Source: Spongiibacteraceae bacterium UBA5047
GTDB taxonomy: Bacteria > Pseudomonadota > Gammaproteobacteria > Pseudomonadales > Spongiibacteraceae
Assembly (NCBI GenBank): GCA_002415025.1
Contig: DIBR01000066.1
Location: forward strand, 3,536-67,535
Direction of reading: 5' to 3'
Length of the DNA stretch: 64,000 bases
Part shown: positions 18,411 through 27,575 of the stretch, in pieces
Numbering within the stretch: the first letter of the stretch is position 1
Layout: each line of letters starts with the position of its first letter
Notes under the pieces: model-generated
Seen by the model: the letters and a program-made list of their open reading frames with translations, nothing else
Told to the model about the DNA's origin: nothing
The model's database searches: none
Position numbers and translations under genes: made by a program

Positions 18411-19532
18411 ATGATTACCAGCTTTGACGACTACTGCATTCACCAAACTGCGCTGCCAATTGCAGAACCCTCACAGAGCGACCGCAATTTTTATGATCGC
18501 TACTGGTTTAATGGCTTTGATGACGGCAATTACCTGTTCGAAATCGGTTTTGGTTTGTATCCGAATCGCCGCGTCATGGATGGCCATTTCAGCGTCGCTA
18601 TTGGCAACAAGCAGTATGCCTTTCATGCCTCACGTCGCGCGCCGAAAGATCGCCGCGATACATCGGTTGGCCCCCTGAGCATTATCATTGAGGAGCCGAT
18701 ACGCCAGGTGCGGGTCAAGCTTGAAGCCAATGAGCACAACATTGAGTGCGACCTGCTGTTTACCGCTGCCAGTATTCCCCACCGTGAGCCGGCCAACGTG
18801 ATGCACGATGACGGTCACCTGATTATGCATACCACACGCTTTACCCAGATGGGTTATTGGTCCGGCTATTTCTCAATTGACGGTGAGCGTCATGAGGTTA
18901 ACAGGGCTTACGGTACGCGCGACAAATCCTGGGGAGTGAGGCCGGTAGGTGAACCCCAGCAGGGCGGGGCTCCCGGTTTGATGAACGATGACCCCGGCGT
19001 GTACTGGATATGGAACCCGATCAACTGGGGGGATTTCTGTACCCAGATGGGCAGCTTTGAAGACCGTGACGGCAATGCCACCCAGCTCAGTGCCGACCTC
19101 GTGCCCCTGTACGACAAACTGGCGGATATCCCCGAAGGCGACGACCCCGGCATGATCGCAATGACCGAGGTCAAGCATCAGGTACGCTGGAACAAGGGCA
19201 CCAGGCTGGCGGCGGGTTGCGATATGCAATTTAAGGACAAAAACGGCAACAGCTATGAAATCAGCATGGAACCGCTCAAGCAGTTCTACATGCTCGGTAT
19301 CGGTTACAACCATTTTGAATGGGGGCACGCATACTGGAAGGGCGAGCTGGCAACGGCGCGAGAAGAATGGAATCTGGACGAGATAGACCCGCTCGATTAT
19401 CAGTTCATTCACACTCATCAGGCGGTGCGCGCAACGATGGGCGATAAGGTGGGCATGGGTACGCTGGAAACGATCGTTATCGGACGCCATGCGCCCTCGG
19501 GATTCAAAGACTACTTTGATGGTGCTGAGTAG
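18411..19532 (+). CDS. DUF7064/CrtC-like beta-sandwich protein of unknown function
   Basis: 373 residues, no signal peptide. The pattern FEIGFGLYPNRRVMDG, then RAYGTRDKSWGVRPVG, WIWNPINWGD and NHFEWGHAYWKGEL matches a family of two-lipocalin-like-domain proteins distantly related to hydroxyneurosporene hydratase CrtC. Members recur beside P450s, sulfotransferases and lipid or steroid genes, but I know of no proven reaction. The Arg-Asp-x-Ser-Trp-Gly motif suggests a binding or catalytic site for a hydrophobic alkene or polycycle. The best orphan of this module. Confidence 0.6.
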   Translation: MITSFDDYCIHQTALPIAEPSQSDRNFYDRYWFNGFDDGNYLFEIGFGLYPNRRVMDGHFSVAIGNKQYAFHASRRAPKDRRDTSVGPLSIIIEEPIRQVRVKLEANEHNIECDLLFTAASIPHREPANVMHDDGHLIMHTTRFTQMGYWSGYFSIDGERHEVNRAYGTRDKSWGVRPVGEPQQGGAPGLMNDDPGVYWIWNPINWGDFCTQMGSFEDRDGNATQLSADLVPLYDKLADIPEGDDPGMIAMTEVKHQVRWNKGTRLAAGCDMQFKDKNGNSYEISMEPLKQFYMLGIGYNHFEWGHAYWKGELATAREEWNLDEIDPLDYQFIHTHQAVRATMGDKVGMGTLETIVIGRHAPSGFKDYFDGAE

Positions 19533-19563
19533 TCGTTCACGCTTGTTTTTGTGATGCTCGTCA

Positions 19564-19630
19564 TTCGCCTGCAGGGCAGGCTCCTACCGCCACCGCGTTG
19601 GCAGTTGTGGGAGCCAGCCCTGCTGGCGAA
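19564..19630. repeat. REP-type inverted pair
   Basis: Two 24-base hairpin units in opposite orientation. The left unit has stem GCCTGC/GCAGGC; the right unit, read on the minus strand, has stem GCCAGC/GCTGGC. Both have loop AGG and the outer ends TTC and TCCTAC or TCCCAC. Confidence 0.85.
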
Positions 19631-19635
19631 CTAAA

Positions 19636-21129
19636 CTAGTTGCTCCTGCCCGCAGCACTCTTCCCTGCCATACGACCAAAAAACGTTGCATCCCCTACCG
19701 ACATACCGCTGGCGTAGCCGGCGGCAGTGCGCGGAATGCCGGCGGTGGTTCGCCCGGCTGCATACAGGCCCGGAACGACATTGCGCTCGGGTGTCAGCAC
19801 TTCGCCGGTTGGCAACGAATCCAGCCCGCCGAGGGTGAAGAAGGGGTAGAAGGCGCCGTGGCCCAGTGTGCAATCGAGAGCAACGTAAGGCGCTTTTAAG
19901 GGCCGCAACCACGCCTCGTGTTTGTGAAACAGCGGGTCTTCGCCTTTTTCGGCATGGGTGTTGTAGGTATCAAGGGTGTGGCACAGCGTCCCTTCGACAA
20001 GGCCGAGTTCTTTTTCCAGTTCTTCGGCGCTATCGCCAGTGCCAACGACCTGGGCGCCGAGGTAACTCATTTTTTCATAATCACCATAGCCGTCGACATC
20101 GGTAATCAGAAATACACGCTTTGAGTGCTGTTGTTGCTGCACCAGTGCGTTGTAACCCACGCGACCGTGATAGCAATCTTCGTTGATAAAGCGCTGACCT
20201 TTATCGTTGATAAAAATGCCGTAAGTGAGCGATGAGGGTGGGTAGAACGGTACGGTGGTGAAGCACTCCTGCATGTTCACCGTACCGGCACCCACGCCTT
20301 GGCCCATCAATATGCCGGTGCCGGTGTCGCCGGGATTGCCAATGGGTTCCATGCCTTTGTCAAACAGCGGGGCGTATTTGCGCACCATGTCTTCGTTCAT
20401 ACAAAAGCCGCCGGCGCAGAGCACAACGCCCTTGCGGGCTTTTACGGCAATCTCCTGCTGGTTCATGCGAACTACCAGACCGACCACGCTGCCGCTGTCG
20501 TCGATAACGAGTGTCAGGGCGCGGGTTTCGTAATTGACTGCGATATTGTCACGCTTGCCAACCTGCTCGGTCAGTATCTTCATCAGCAGCGGGCCACCGT
20601 TGTCGCCCTCTACTTCAAGGTTGTGCCCGCGCGGAACCGGGTAGGCGGCCTCCGTGAAGGGGTAAGCTTTTTCGTTGCCGGTAAACAGCAGGCAATCGTC
20701 CGTCAGGGCCATAATGGCGCGTTCTTTCAGCTCAGAATCCTTGAAGGGGACACCCATGCCCACCAGCCAGTTGAAATGTGCGAGGCTGTTTTCGGCGTAG
20801 CTGGTTATCTTGTCCTCGTCGGCGTTGCTGCCAAACGCGGTTTTGAGGAAGTTGATCATGTTCTCGGTGCTGTCGTCGTAGCCGCAGGCTTTTTGCACAC
20901 GCGTGCCGCCGTTGCCGCCCATATAAATTTCTGCACTCGAGAGTGCGGTCGAACCGCCACTGGCACTTGCAAGCTCGAATATCTGTACATCCGCACCCGC
21001 GTCAGCCGCTTCCAGCGCCGCACAGGCGCCAGCGCCGCCGAAGCCAATAACGGCCACATCGGTTTCGATGGCCCACTCATTGATATCTTTTGCGCGCTTG
21101 GGTTGGGTTGGGCTGGTTTTATCTGTCAT
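19636..21129 (-). CDS. FAD-dependent oxidoreductase, KstD/fumarate-reductase flavoprotein family
   Basis: 497 residues. The FAD site opens with VIGFGGAGACAALEAADAG (residues 30-48), followed by ASGGSTALSSAEIYMGG, the loop pattern of 3-ketosteroid delta1-dehydrogenases and flavocytochrome fumarate reductases. The C-terminus has VPGLYAAGRTTAGIPRTAAGYASGMS for the flavin ribityl contact. It probably inserts or removes a double bond in a cyclic ketone; a steroid is likely given its context. No Tat or Sec signal. It is convergent with the DUF7064-like gene, with a REP pair between them. Confidence 0.82.
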   Translation of the reverse strand: MTDKTSPTQPKRAKDINEWAIETDVAVIGFGGAGACAALEAADAGADVQIFELASASGGSTALSSAEIYMGGNGGTRVQKACGYDDSTENMINFLKTAFGSNADEDKITSYAENSLAHFNWLVGMGVPFKDSELKERAIMALTDDCLLFTGNEKAYPFTEAAYPVPRGHNLEVEGDNGGPLLMKILTEQVGKRDNIAVNYETRALTLVIDDSGSVVGLVVRMNQQEIAVKARKGVVLCAGGFCMNEDMVRKYAPLFDKGMEPIGNPGDTGTGILMGQGVGAGTVNMQECFTTVPFYPPSSLTYGIFINDKGQRFINEDCYHGRVGYNALVQQQQHSKRVFLITDVDGYGDYEKMSYLGAQVVGTGDSAEELEKELGLVEGTLCHTLDTYNTHAEKGEDPLFHKHEAWLRPLKAPYVALDCTLGHGAFYPFFTLGGLDSLPTGEVLTPERNVVPGLYAAGRTTAGIPRTAAGYASGMSVGDATFFGRMAGKSAAGRSN

Positions 21130-21239
21130 TGATCCGGGCTCCGTTCGAGGGAGTGAAAGTTTTAAGGCGGTAGTATTATATTAGTTTTGCCGGTCTTGGG
21201 GATAACAATTGCGGCCAGAAGCTGGCCTTGGGTTTGTTT

Positions 21240-21314
21240 GCCCGCAACGCTGTGCTTATGCGGGCCTACGGTTTGGGTTGGGTAGGCCGGGATAAGCGTG
21301 CGTTCCCGGCGCCA
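21240..21314. repeat. Second palindromic repeat family, copy 1
   Basis: An inverted pair. The right unit begins GTAGGCCGGGATAAGCG, carries CGTTCCCGGC and ends GCCA. The left unit (GCCCGCAACGCTG, then TGCTTATGCGGGCCTAC) is a diverged copy in the opposite orientation. The layout is like E. coli REP elements with an AATAAGC core. Confidence 0.65.
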
Positions 21315-21326
21315 GACTGTGTCCGA

Positions 21327-21355
21327 CAACAAAAAAAGGCTGCCGAAGCAGCCTT
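21327..21355 (-). terminator. Intrinsic terminator after the TonB receptor gene
   Basis: AAGGCTGC, loop CGAA (TTCG on the minus strand), GCAGCCTT, followed on the minus strand by a run of T. It lies 20 bases past the receptor stop. Confidence 0.9.
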
Positions 21356-21375
21356 TTCAAGATCACGTATCTGAA

Positions 21376-23910
21376 TTAATACTCGTAAATAAAATCCAGA
21401 CCGTAGGTGCGTGGCTCGCCCCAGATAATGGCGCGGTCAATGTGCGGCGTGTTGTCGATGGCGGTCAGTTGAACTTCCTCGTCATCAATGTTTTTCACCC
21501 AGGCAGCAACCTGCAAAATGCCGTTGAAAACGGGCATATCGGTCAGTGCCAGACGCGCATTGGTCAGGCGGTAATCATTCAGGAAGGTGCCGCGAGACTT
21601 GTCGCCATCTTTAGACACGTTTTCTGTGCGCGAGCCACCGTTACGCTCATCCATAAAGTTATGGCTTACGTTCAGGTTCAGGCTACCCCAGTCGCCCTGC
21701 ATCAGGGTCCAGTCCATGGCGAGTGTGTAAGAGTGCTCGGGTGCGGAGAAGAAAACGAAAGTGTCAGCGATATCGGCGCCGGTTACCAGGTCGGTTGCTT
21801 TGGTAACTTCAGTATCCAGGTAGGCGTAATTGAACAGGAACAGCAGGTCGCGCGTTACCAGGAAGGTAACGTCAGCCTCGAGGCCCATCATTTCCGCTTC
21901 ACCGGCGTTGCTGACCTTGGTGTCTGCAATGGTGCCGTTGAGAATCTGGTTCAGCTGGATGTCGGTGTATTCGCTATAGAAGACGTCAGCGTTAACACGC
22001 AGACGGCGATCCATCAGCTCGCTCTTGATACCGATTTCATAAGACTGAACTTTCTCGGACTCAAAGCCTTCAGCAAAGCCGAAACCGTAGTCAACGCCAT
22101 CAGAGGCAGGGCCCTGGTTGCCGTCACGCTGCGGGTCGCGGGTGTTAAAACCGCCGGACTTGTAGGCTTCAACAGACTTGGCGTAGATGTTGATATCGTC
22201 GGTCAGGTCAAACTCGGCGGTGAAAGTGAAGGAGTCATCAGAGAAGTCCTTGTCGCCTTCAACGTTGACGAATTCACGATCAGCAGAGCTGGGCAGTCCG
22301 GCAATCGGGCCGAGGATAGAGGCGAGAATCGGGTTGCTGGCTTCAACTGCGCCGCCGAATGCAACAAGCAGGGGGTTTTCGATGTAGACGAAATCCTGCT
22401 GGTTTTTGCGGGCAAAGCGACTGTCTTCAGAGTGACGGTAACCGGCGGTCAGGTGCAAGCGATCCTGAAGAATGGCCGGGGTCCACGTGAACTGGCCAAA
22501 CAGAGCAGTAGATTCGTTTTCAACATCGTACTTCTGGCTCAGCAGGTTAACAATGCGCGTGTTGCCGCTGGGGTCGCCGTCGACGGGTGAGCTCAGCTGA
22601 TGGTGCAGCGGAGAGTTGTCTTCCTGTGCGTCTTCCTCGAAGTAGTACGCACCTACAATGTATTCAACGCGGCCATCGGCAAAGTCACCGGTGAACTGCA
22701 GTTCGTGAGACATCTGATCCTGAGTGATAACAGGTACAACCAGAGGTGTACAGCCGCCGGTCGCGACCTGAGCAGCCGGGCCGCAGTATTCGTTGGAGTC
22801 CAGACGGTAATCCGGGTCACCGGTGCCGCCACTCAGGTCCGCATAGGAGCGGTCGTCGAGGGTGCGGTAAGCTGCAATATATTTTAGCTGCCAGGTATCG
22901 AAATCGGCAGCAAAGGTCAGCGAGTGGCCTTCAATTTCAGTTTTGGATTCCTGCATCGGCGAGGCTGAAGCCATTTCGTCGAAACGGCGTTCACCATAGC
23001 GCGAGCGGTCGGTGGCAGACTGCTTGATCTGATCAGACTGGCCTTTATTACAGGTGCTGGTATCACCGCCACAAGGTGGGGTGATCGGCTGGTAAATATA
23101 GTTGACGTAGCCCATATCCGAATAGTCGTAGGCGTAGTCTACCGTCAGCCAATCGGCTGCATCCCAGCGCACGTCAATGCGATAGCCTTCAACATCCCGG
23201 TCGCCGAAGTCTTCGCTGCTGCCGGCAACAAATCCCGGGCTGCTAGTGTCTTGAATGACGCCGTTGTTTTTAATGAAGCCGTCCTGACTGGTTGTCAGAT
23301 AAGACAACTTGGCGGCCAGGGTGTCGGTCACAGGCAGGTTCAGCGACGTCTTGGACGTAAACAGGTTGCGATTGCCGACTACAAACTTTTGCTTGAACTC
23401 AAACGCTTCAGTCGATGGGCGCTTGGTAATCATGTTCACCGCACCGCCAGTTGTGTTACGGCCGTACAGGGTACCCTGCGGGCCGCGCAGAATTTCGATT
23501 CGCTCCAGCTCGGCCACGTCCAGCGCTGTACCGGTAGCGCGGGCAACGTACACGCCATCAACGTAGATACCAACCGGCGGATCCTGAGTTACCTGGGTAT
23601 CTGAAATACCGATACCGCGAATAAAGATACGCAGGGTGGCGTTGTTAATGGGGAATGGCTCGATGGTTAAGCTGGGAACCTTGGAGCCGATGTCAGAAAG
23701 ATTGTTGATACCATCGGTTTCCAGGCGCCCCGCGCCAAAGGCTGTCAGTGAGATTGGTGTGTCTTGCAGCGATTCAACTTTTTTCTGGGCGGTTACAATA
23801 ACCTCTTCCAGAGCGATGGGTGCTGCATCCCTGCTTGCCTGAGCCAGTGCAAGCGAGGGTATCGCCGCACAGCCTAACAACGCAGTGAATTTCAGTGCGT
23901 ACTTATTCAT
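21376..23910 (-). CDS. TonB-dependent outer-membrane receptor
   Basis: 844 residues. Signal peptide (LLGCAAIPSLALAQA), then the plug domain with EEVIVTAQKKVESLQDTPIS, GIGISDTQVTQDPPVGIYVDG and the conserved LERIEILRGPQGTLYGRN. The rest is a 22-strand barrel ending in an aromatic residue (LDFIYEY). It imports a large or scarce ligand using TonB energy. This subclass, without siderophore synthesis genes nearby, is common in marine degraders; next to a KstD-like enzyme it may take up steroids or terpenoids, which is inference. Confidence 0.92.
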   Translation of the reverse strand: MNKYALKFTALLGCAAIPSLALAQASRDAAPIALEEVIVTAQKKVESLQDTPISLTAFGAGRLETDGINNLSDIGSKVPSLTIEPFPINNATLRIFIRGIGISDTQVTQDPPVGIYVDGVYVARATGTALDVAELERIEILRGPQGTLYGRNTTGGAVNMITKRPSTEAFEFKQKFVVGNRNLFTSKTSLNLPVTDTLAAKLSYLTTSQDGFIKNNGVIQDTSSPGFVAGSSEDFGDRDVEGYRIDVRWDAADWLTVDYAYDYSDMGYVNYIYQPITPPCGGDTSTCNKGQSDQIKQSATDRSRYGERRFDEMASASPMQESKTEIEGHSLTFAADFDTWQLKYIAAYRTLDDRSYADLSGGTGDPDYRLDSNEYCGPAAQVATGGCTPLVVPVITQDQMSHELQFTGDFADGRVEYIVGAYYFEEDAQEDNSPLHHQLSSPVDGDPSGNTRIVNLLSQKYDVENESTALFGQFTWTPAILQDRLHLTAGYRHSEDSRFARKNQQDFVYIENPLLVAFGGAVEASNPILASILGPIAGLPSSADREFVNVEGDKDFSDDSFTFTAEFDLTDDINIYAKSVEAYKSGGFNTRDPQRDGNQGPASDGVDYGFGFAEGFESEKVQSYEIGIKSELMDRRLRVNADVFYSEYTDIQLNQILNGTIADTKVSNAGEAEMMGLEADVTFLVTRDLLFLFNYAYLDTEVTKATDLVTGADIADTFVFFSAPEHSYTLAMDWTLMQGDWGSLNLNVSHNFMDERNGGSRTENVSKDGDKSRGTFLNDYRLTNARLALTDMPVFNGILQVAAWVKNIDDEEVQLTAIDNTPHIDRAIIWGEPRTYGLDFIYEY

Positions 23911-24092
23911 ATGTAAACCCTTCCAGCTGGTCGGTGTATCACCGGGAATCGTTATTACTATTGTGCGGCCCTCCCGTTGATGCGCCCATGTGGATGCGGA
24001 CGGAAAGTGCTGCTGGCCTTATAATTTGGTTTGTGAGCCAGCCGGAAATACTACCACACCACTTTGAAAATAATAGGACAGATTGAGCCGCC

Positions 24093-25421
24093 TCACTGGC
24101 CGGAAATGTTAACGGATTCGGGGGCTGTGGCCTCATTCGTTCGGGTGATTGCCGGTCCGCGCAGGGCGTTGTCGGCAAGCTGTCCGTGCAGCATGGCGAC
24201 TTGCTGGTCGAGGGAGGCGGAAAAATGGCGTGAAACTGTGAGCCAGTTCGCCTTTTCAATGCAGTTAGACAGGGCTTGGTCCGGCAGCCAGGTCCGGCAG
24301 GCATGGATCCATTTCAGAGTGCGGAAACCGTCAAACCAGGTCATTAACCGGCGCTGCATTTGCGCCTCGCTGCGGCTGTTACTGCGCGCCTGGGTAATGG
24401 CGTCATCGCAGGCAAAGTCAGACCAGAGCCGGCTGAACCATTCGCTATTGAGGTTGTGTCGAGTCGCAATTCTCCGCGGGGAGGGCGCGAGTTCGTCCTG
24501 CGCCGACAGCAGCAGCCCCTCCAGAGCTGCCTTGAGGTAGGCAAAAGACTGCGGGTGATAGCTGCAGAACTTGTCGGGCGCCTCAAGCTTTTGAATGTTG
24601 CTTAGCGCCGGCCCCGTTCCGAAGGGAACCCGGTCGGACACTCTCGCACTGAGGCTGACCTGCGGGCCGCTCAGGTGTCGCACACCAGTGAGCTTGGCCA
24701 GCTTGTTCAGCAGGTAAAAATCTTCGCCGCCGGCCTTTTTGGGGTAGCCACGCACCTGCGTATACGCGTCTGCGTCAAAGGCAATGCAGCTACCTATGGT
24801 TGGCCAAGCATAAGGCGAGCCGGCAAACCGGAGGCCGGCTACGTAGTAGAGCATGTGCAATTCATAGCGAGCGATCGCATCGGCGGTTGGCGGCCTGCGC
24901 CGGTGCGAAAACGGGAACACGCAGGCCGAGGCCGGGTCTGTTTGTCGGTGAAGTGCATGCCAATAATCGTCTGGCAGGCGTGCGTCGGCGTCAGTGCAGG
25001 CCAGCCACGGCGAACGGAGGTGCCCTGTCGAAAGGAGCTGGCAGGCAATATCTGCCCCGATCTTGCGGGCGAGGCCGACCCCCTGTTTTGCCGGAATCGG
25101 CGCGCCTTTTATGCAGCGGTCAGCGACCAGTACATCTGCGTTATCGGCTCGTTGATGTAAAGACAGGTGAACGCACTGCCAGTTGGGCGCAGGCAAGGAC
25201 TGAATAATAGCCTGCGCCCAGTCGTTATTTGTGTCGTCCGGGGGGCGGTTCAGCACCAGTATCAGCAGAGCATTGGCGGGCATTGCCTGGTCGAGAAAAG
25301 CCGGACTTTCCTTGTACGCGGGGATGACCAGCGCCTGCTGCCATCGACCGGGCAATTGTCCGGCCAATGGCCCAAGCATAGTGATCTCGGGCTCTGCGTA
25401 GCGCGCCAGATACTGACGCAC
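24093..25421 (-). CDS. Glycosyltransferase family 2-like protein
   Basis: 442 residues. ALVIPAYKESPAFLD is the GT2 N-terminal strand; LACTDADARLPDDYW carries the DxD metal site (Asp-Ala-Asp); GGEDFYLLNKLAK is the acceptor-side ED motif. The C-terminal 170 residues are helical and family-specific, not a membrane anchor. Start is a GTG whose first base is the last base of the upstream miaE stop (TAGTG), implying translational coupling with miaE. Acceptor unknown. Confidence 0.75.
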   Translation of the reverse strand: MRQYLARYAEPEITMLGPLAGQLPGRWQQALVIPAYKESPAFLDQAMPANALLILVLNRPPDDTNNDWAQAIIQSLPAPNWQCVHLSLHQRADNADVLVADRCIKGAPIPAKQGVGLARKIGADIACQLLSTGHLRSPWLACTDADARLPDDYWHALHRQTDPASACVFPFSHRRRPPTADAIARYELHMLYYVAGLRFAGSPYAWPTIGSCIAFDADAYTQVRGYPKKAGGEDFYLLNKLAKLTGVRHLSGPQVSLSARVSDRVPFGTGPALSNIQKLEAPDKFCSYHPQSFAYLKAALEGLLLSAQDELAPSPRRIATRHNLNSEWFSRLWSDFACDDAITQARSNSRSEAQMQRRLMTWFDGFRTLKWIHACRTWLPDQALSNCIEKANWLTVSRHFSASLDQQVAMLHGQLADNALRGPAITRTNEATAPESVNISGQ

Positions 25422-25993
25422 TAGTGAAGGGCTGGCCGGTGGGCTTGTGCGGCTATCACTTCGGCCTCCAGTGTCAGCCAGTCCTGCAGGCGCTCGCGCA
25501 CCGTATCCGGCGGGAAGTATTTAACGGCCAGGTCGGTAAACAGCGTGAGGTGACGTTCTTCCGAGCGGCTGATGGACTGGTAAAAGCGTTTTAAGGGGCC
25601 GGATTCCAGGACGTCTGCAATCAAGCCAAAGCGTTCTGCACCGCGCGCTTCTATAACGCCACCGAGGAGTAGCCGGTCGAGAAAATAGGCGTCACTGCCC
25701 TTGCGCAAGGCTTTGCGCAGGGTGTTTACGTAGGCATCGCGTTCGTCGGCAGCGGTGAAGCCGCCCCGGCTGTGAATGATTTTTACCACCTCGCGATAGT
25801 GGCTCATTTCTTCAACCGCAAGATCGGCCATGGCTTCAACCAGTTCGGGTCGGTCCGGGTAGTGCGAGGCCATGGAAATTGCCATCCCGGCAGCCTTTTT
25901 CTCGGCGGCCGCGTGGTCGAGCAGAAACAGGTCAAAATTCTCCAGTACTGCAGTGGTCCACTCGGGCGGGGTTTGAAACAACAGTTTAATCAC
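25421..25993 (-). CDS. miaE: tRNA 2-methylthio-N6-isopentenyladenosine-37 hydroxylase
   Basis: 190 residues. A di-iron four-helix monooxygenase that hydroxylates the isopentenyl group of ms2i6A37 in tRNA. The iron ligands are visible in two ExxH motifs ([10 protein letters not shown] and SEERHLTLF) plus Glu in [24 protein letters not shown] is diagnostic. Its stop overlaps the GT2-like gene by one base. Confidence 0.93.
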   Translation of the reverse strand: MIKLLFQTPPEWTTAVLENFDLFLLDHAAAEKKAAGMAISMASHYPDRPELVEAMADLAVEEMSHYREVVKIIHSRGGFTAADERDAYVNTLRKALRKGSDAYFLDRLLLGGVIEARGAERFGLIADVLESGPLKRFYQSISRSEERHLTLFTDLAVKYFPPDTVRERLQDWLTLEAEVIAAQAHRPALH

Positions 25994-26115
25994 AAGGTGG
26001 CACCCTAGTATGGCAATGCAGAGCGGTAATGTTGACGGCGTATATTAGTCGCTCGGGAGCGGGGCTGATAGAATGCCCCGCAGTTAAACAGCCTATTGTA
26101 AAAGGAACAAGCTGC

Positions 26116-27306
26116 ATGGTCATTAAACCCCGCGTCCGTGGATTTATGTGTGTCACCAGCCATCCGGCCGGGTGTGAAGCCAACGTCAAACAGCAAATTG
26201 ATTATGTGAAATCCCAGGGCCCCATCAGCGATGGCCCCAAACGGGTCTTGGTGATTGGTGCGTCCACGGGCTACGGGCTTGCGTCGCGCATCACGGCAGC
26301 TTTTGGATGCGGTGCATCGACACTGGGCATCTTCTTTGAAAAAGAGGGTAGCGACAAAAAGCCCGGTACTGCAGGTTGGTATAACTCGGCGGCCTTTCAT
26401 AAATTCGCCGAGGGCGAAGGCCTATATGCGAAAAGCATCAATGGGGATGCGTTTTCGGATGCGCTCAAGGACAAAACCATCGCCCAGATCAAGGCGGATC
26501 TGGGGCAGGTTGATTTGGTGGTATACAGCCTCGCGGCTCCTCGCCGCGAGCACCCCAAAACCGGTGAGGTGCACTGGTCCACACTGAAGCCTGTTGGCAA
26601 GGCAGTAACCCAGCGTGGCGTGAATACCGACAAAGAAATCGTGGAAGATGTGACCCTCGAGCAGGCCAACCAGGAAGAGATCGACAACACGGTTGCGGTG
26701 ATGGGTGGAGAAGACTGGCAAATGTGGATTGATGCCCTCGACGATGCCGGTGTGCTGGCCGACAGCGCCAAAACCACAGCCTATACCTATCTGGGTGAGC
26801 GTTTAACCTGGGACATTTACTGGCATGGCACCATCGGACAGGCCAAGCAGGATCTGGATCGGCGCGTCGTCAATATCCGCAGCAAACTTGCTGCCAAAGG
26901 CGGTGATGCGCGAGTTTCGGTGTTGAAAGCCGTTGTTACGCAAGCCAGCTCGGCAATCCCCATTATGCCCCTGTACCTCGCGCTGCTTTTTAAGCAAATG
27001 AAGGCCGATGGCAGTCACGAAGGCTGCATCGAACAGATTTACGGGCTGTTCAAGCAAAACCTCTACGGCGCTGAACCCAGTTTTGACGCCGAGGGGCGGC
27101 TGCGCCAGGACTCGCTGGAATTGCGGCCTGAAATTCAAAATGCCGTGGCCGAGCAGTGGGCCCAGGTGAATAGCGATAATCTGCGCGACCTCACCGACTT
27201 TGCCGGATACAAGCACGAGTTTATGCGTTTGTTCGGGTTTGAGCTTGAGGGAGTGGATTACGACGCCGACGTTGATCCGGTGGTGCCGATTCGCAATATG
27301 GTTTAG
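26116..27306 (+). CDS. fabV: Enoyl-ACP reductase FabV
   Basis: 396 residues. Trans-2-enoyl-ACP reductase of fatty-acid elongation, NADH-dependent and triclosan-resistant. The FabV signature start [20 protein letters not shown] is present, followed by [16 protein letters not shown]. The catalytic Tyr-x8-Lys is Tyr235 and Lys244, at the same numbers as in characterised FabV. The ATG at 26116 follows AAAGGA; the in-frame ATG at 26029 is upstream of the conserved start. Confidence 0.96.
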   Translation: MVIKPRVRGFMCVTSHPAGCEANVKQQIDYVKSQGPISDGPKRVLVIGASTGYGLASRITAAFGCGASTLGIFFEKEGSDKKPGTAGWYNSAAFHKFAEGEGLYAKSINGDAFSDALKDKTIAQIKADLGQVDLVVYSLAAPRREHPKTGEVHWSTLKPVGKAVTQRGVNTDKEIVEDVTLEQANQEEIDNTVAVMGGEDWQMWIDALDDAGVLADSAKTTAYTYLGERLTWDIYWHGTIGQAKQDLDRRVVNIRSKLAAKGGDARVSVLKAVVTQASSAIPIMPLYLALLFKQMKADGSHEGCIEQIYGLFKQNLYGAEPSFDAEGRLRQDSLELRPEIQNAVAEQWAQVNSDNLRDLTDFAGYKHEFMRLFGFELEGVDYDADVDPVVPIRNMV

Positions 27307-27325
27307 CTGCTGAGCGGCGGGATTG

Positions 27326-27400
27326 TTCGCCCTGCAGGGCTGGCCCCCGGAGGGTACGCGTTTTTCTGGCGTCTTTGTGGGAGCTGGCCCGGCCGGCGAA
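27326..27400. repeat. Degenerate REP-type inverted pair
   Basis: Left unit TTCGCCCTGCAGGGCTGGCC and right unit GTGGGAGCTGGCCCGG then CCGGCGAA keep the layout of the hairpin family seen in the steroid cluster, but the stems have mismatches, so this pair looks older. Confidence 0.6.
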
Positions 27401-27575
27401 TATTCTCAGCGGGTCTCGCCAGGCAACATACCCTTCCCATAAGGCCTGATCAGGTTGCATATATTGCCCGGACTAATTTTCCCCAAGGCGTGCAAAGTTG
27501 CTGCATTAATTCGCGGGCACGGCTTGTCCCCTCAGGGTAAAATGCCCCGCTTTTGTCCACAGTACAGGATTAGTT

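Noticed and set aside
20299..21132. 277-codon frame on the plus strand
   Set aside because: Antisense to the KstD-like flavoprotein; no family features.
21298..22590. Long open frame (430 codons) on the plus strand
   Set aside because: Antisense to the TonB receptor barrel; no domain, no ribosome site and composition of a shadow frame.
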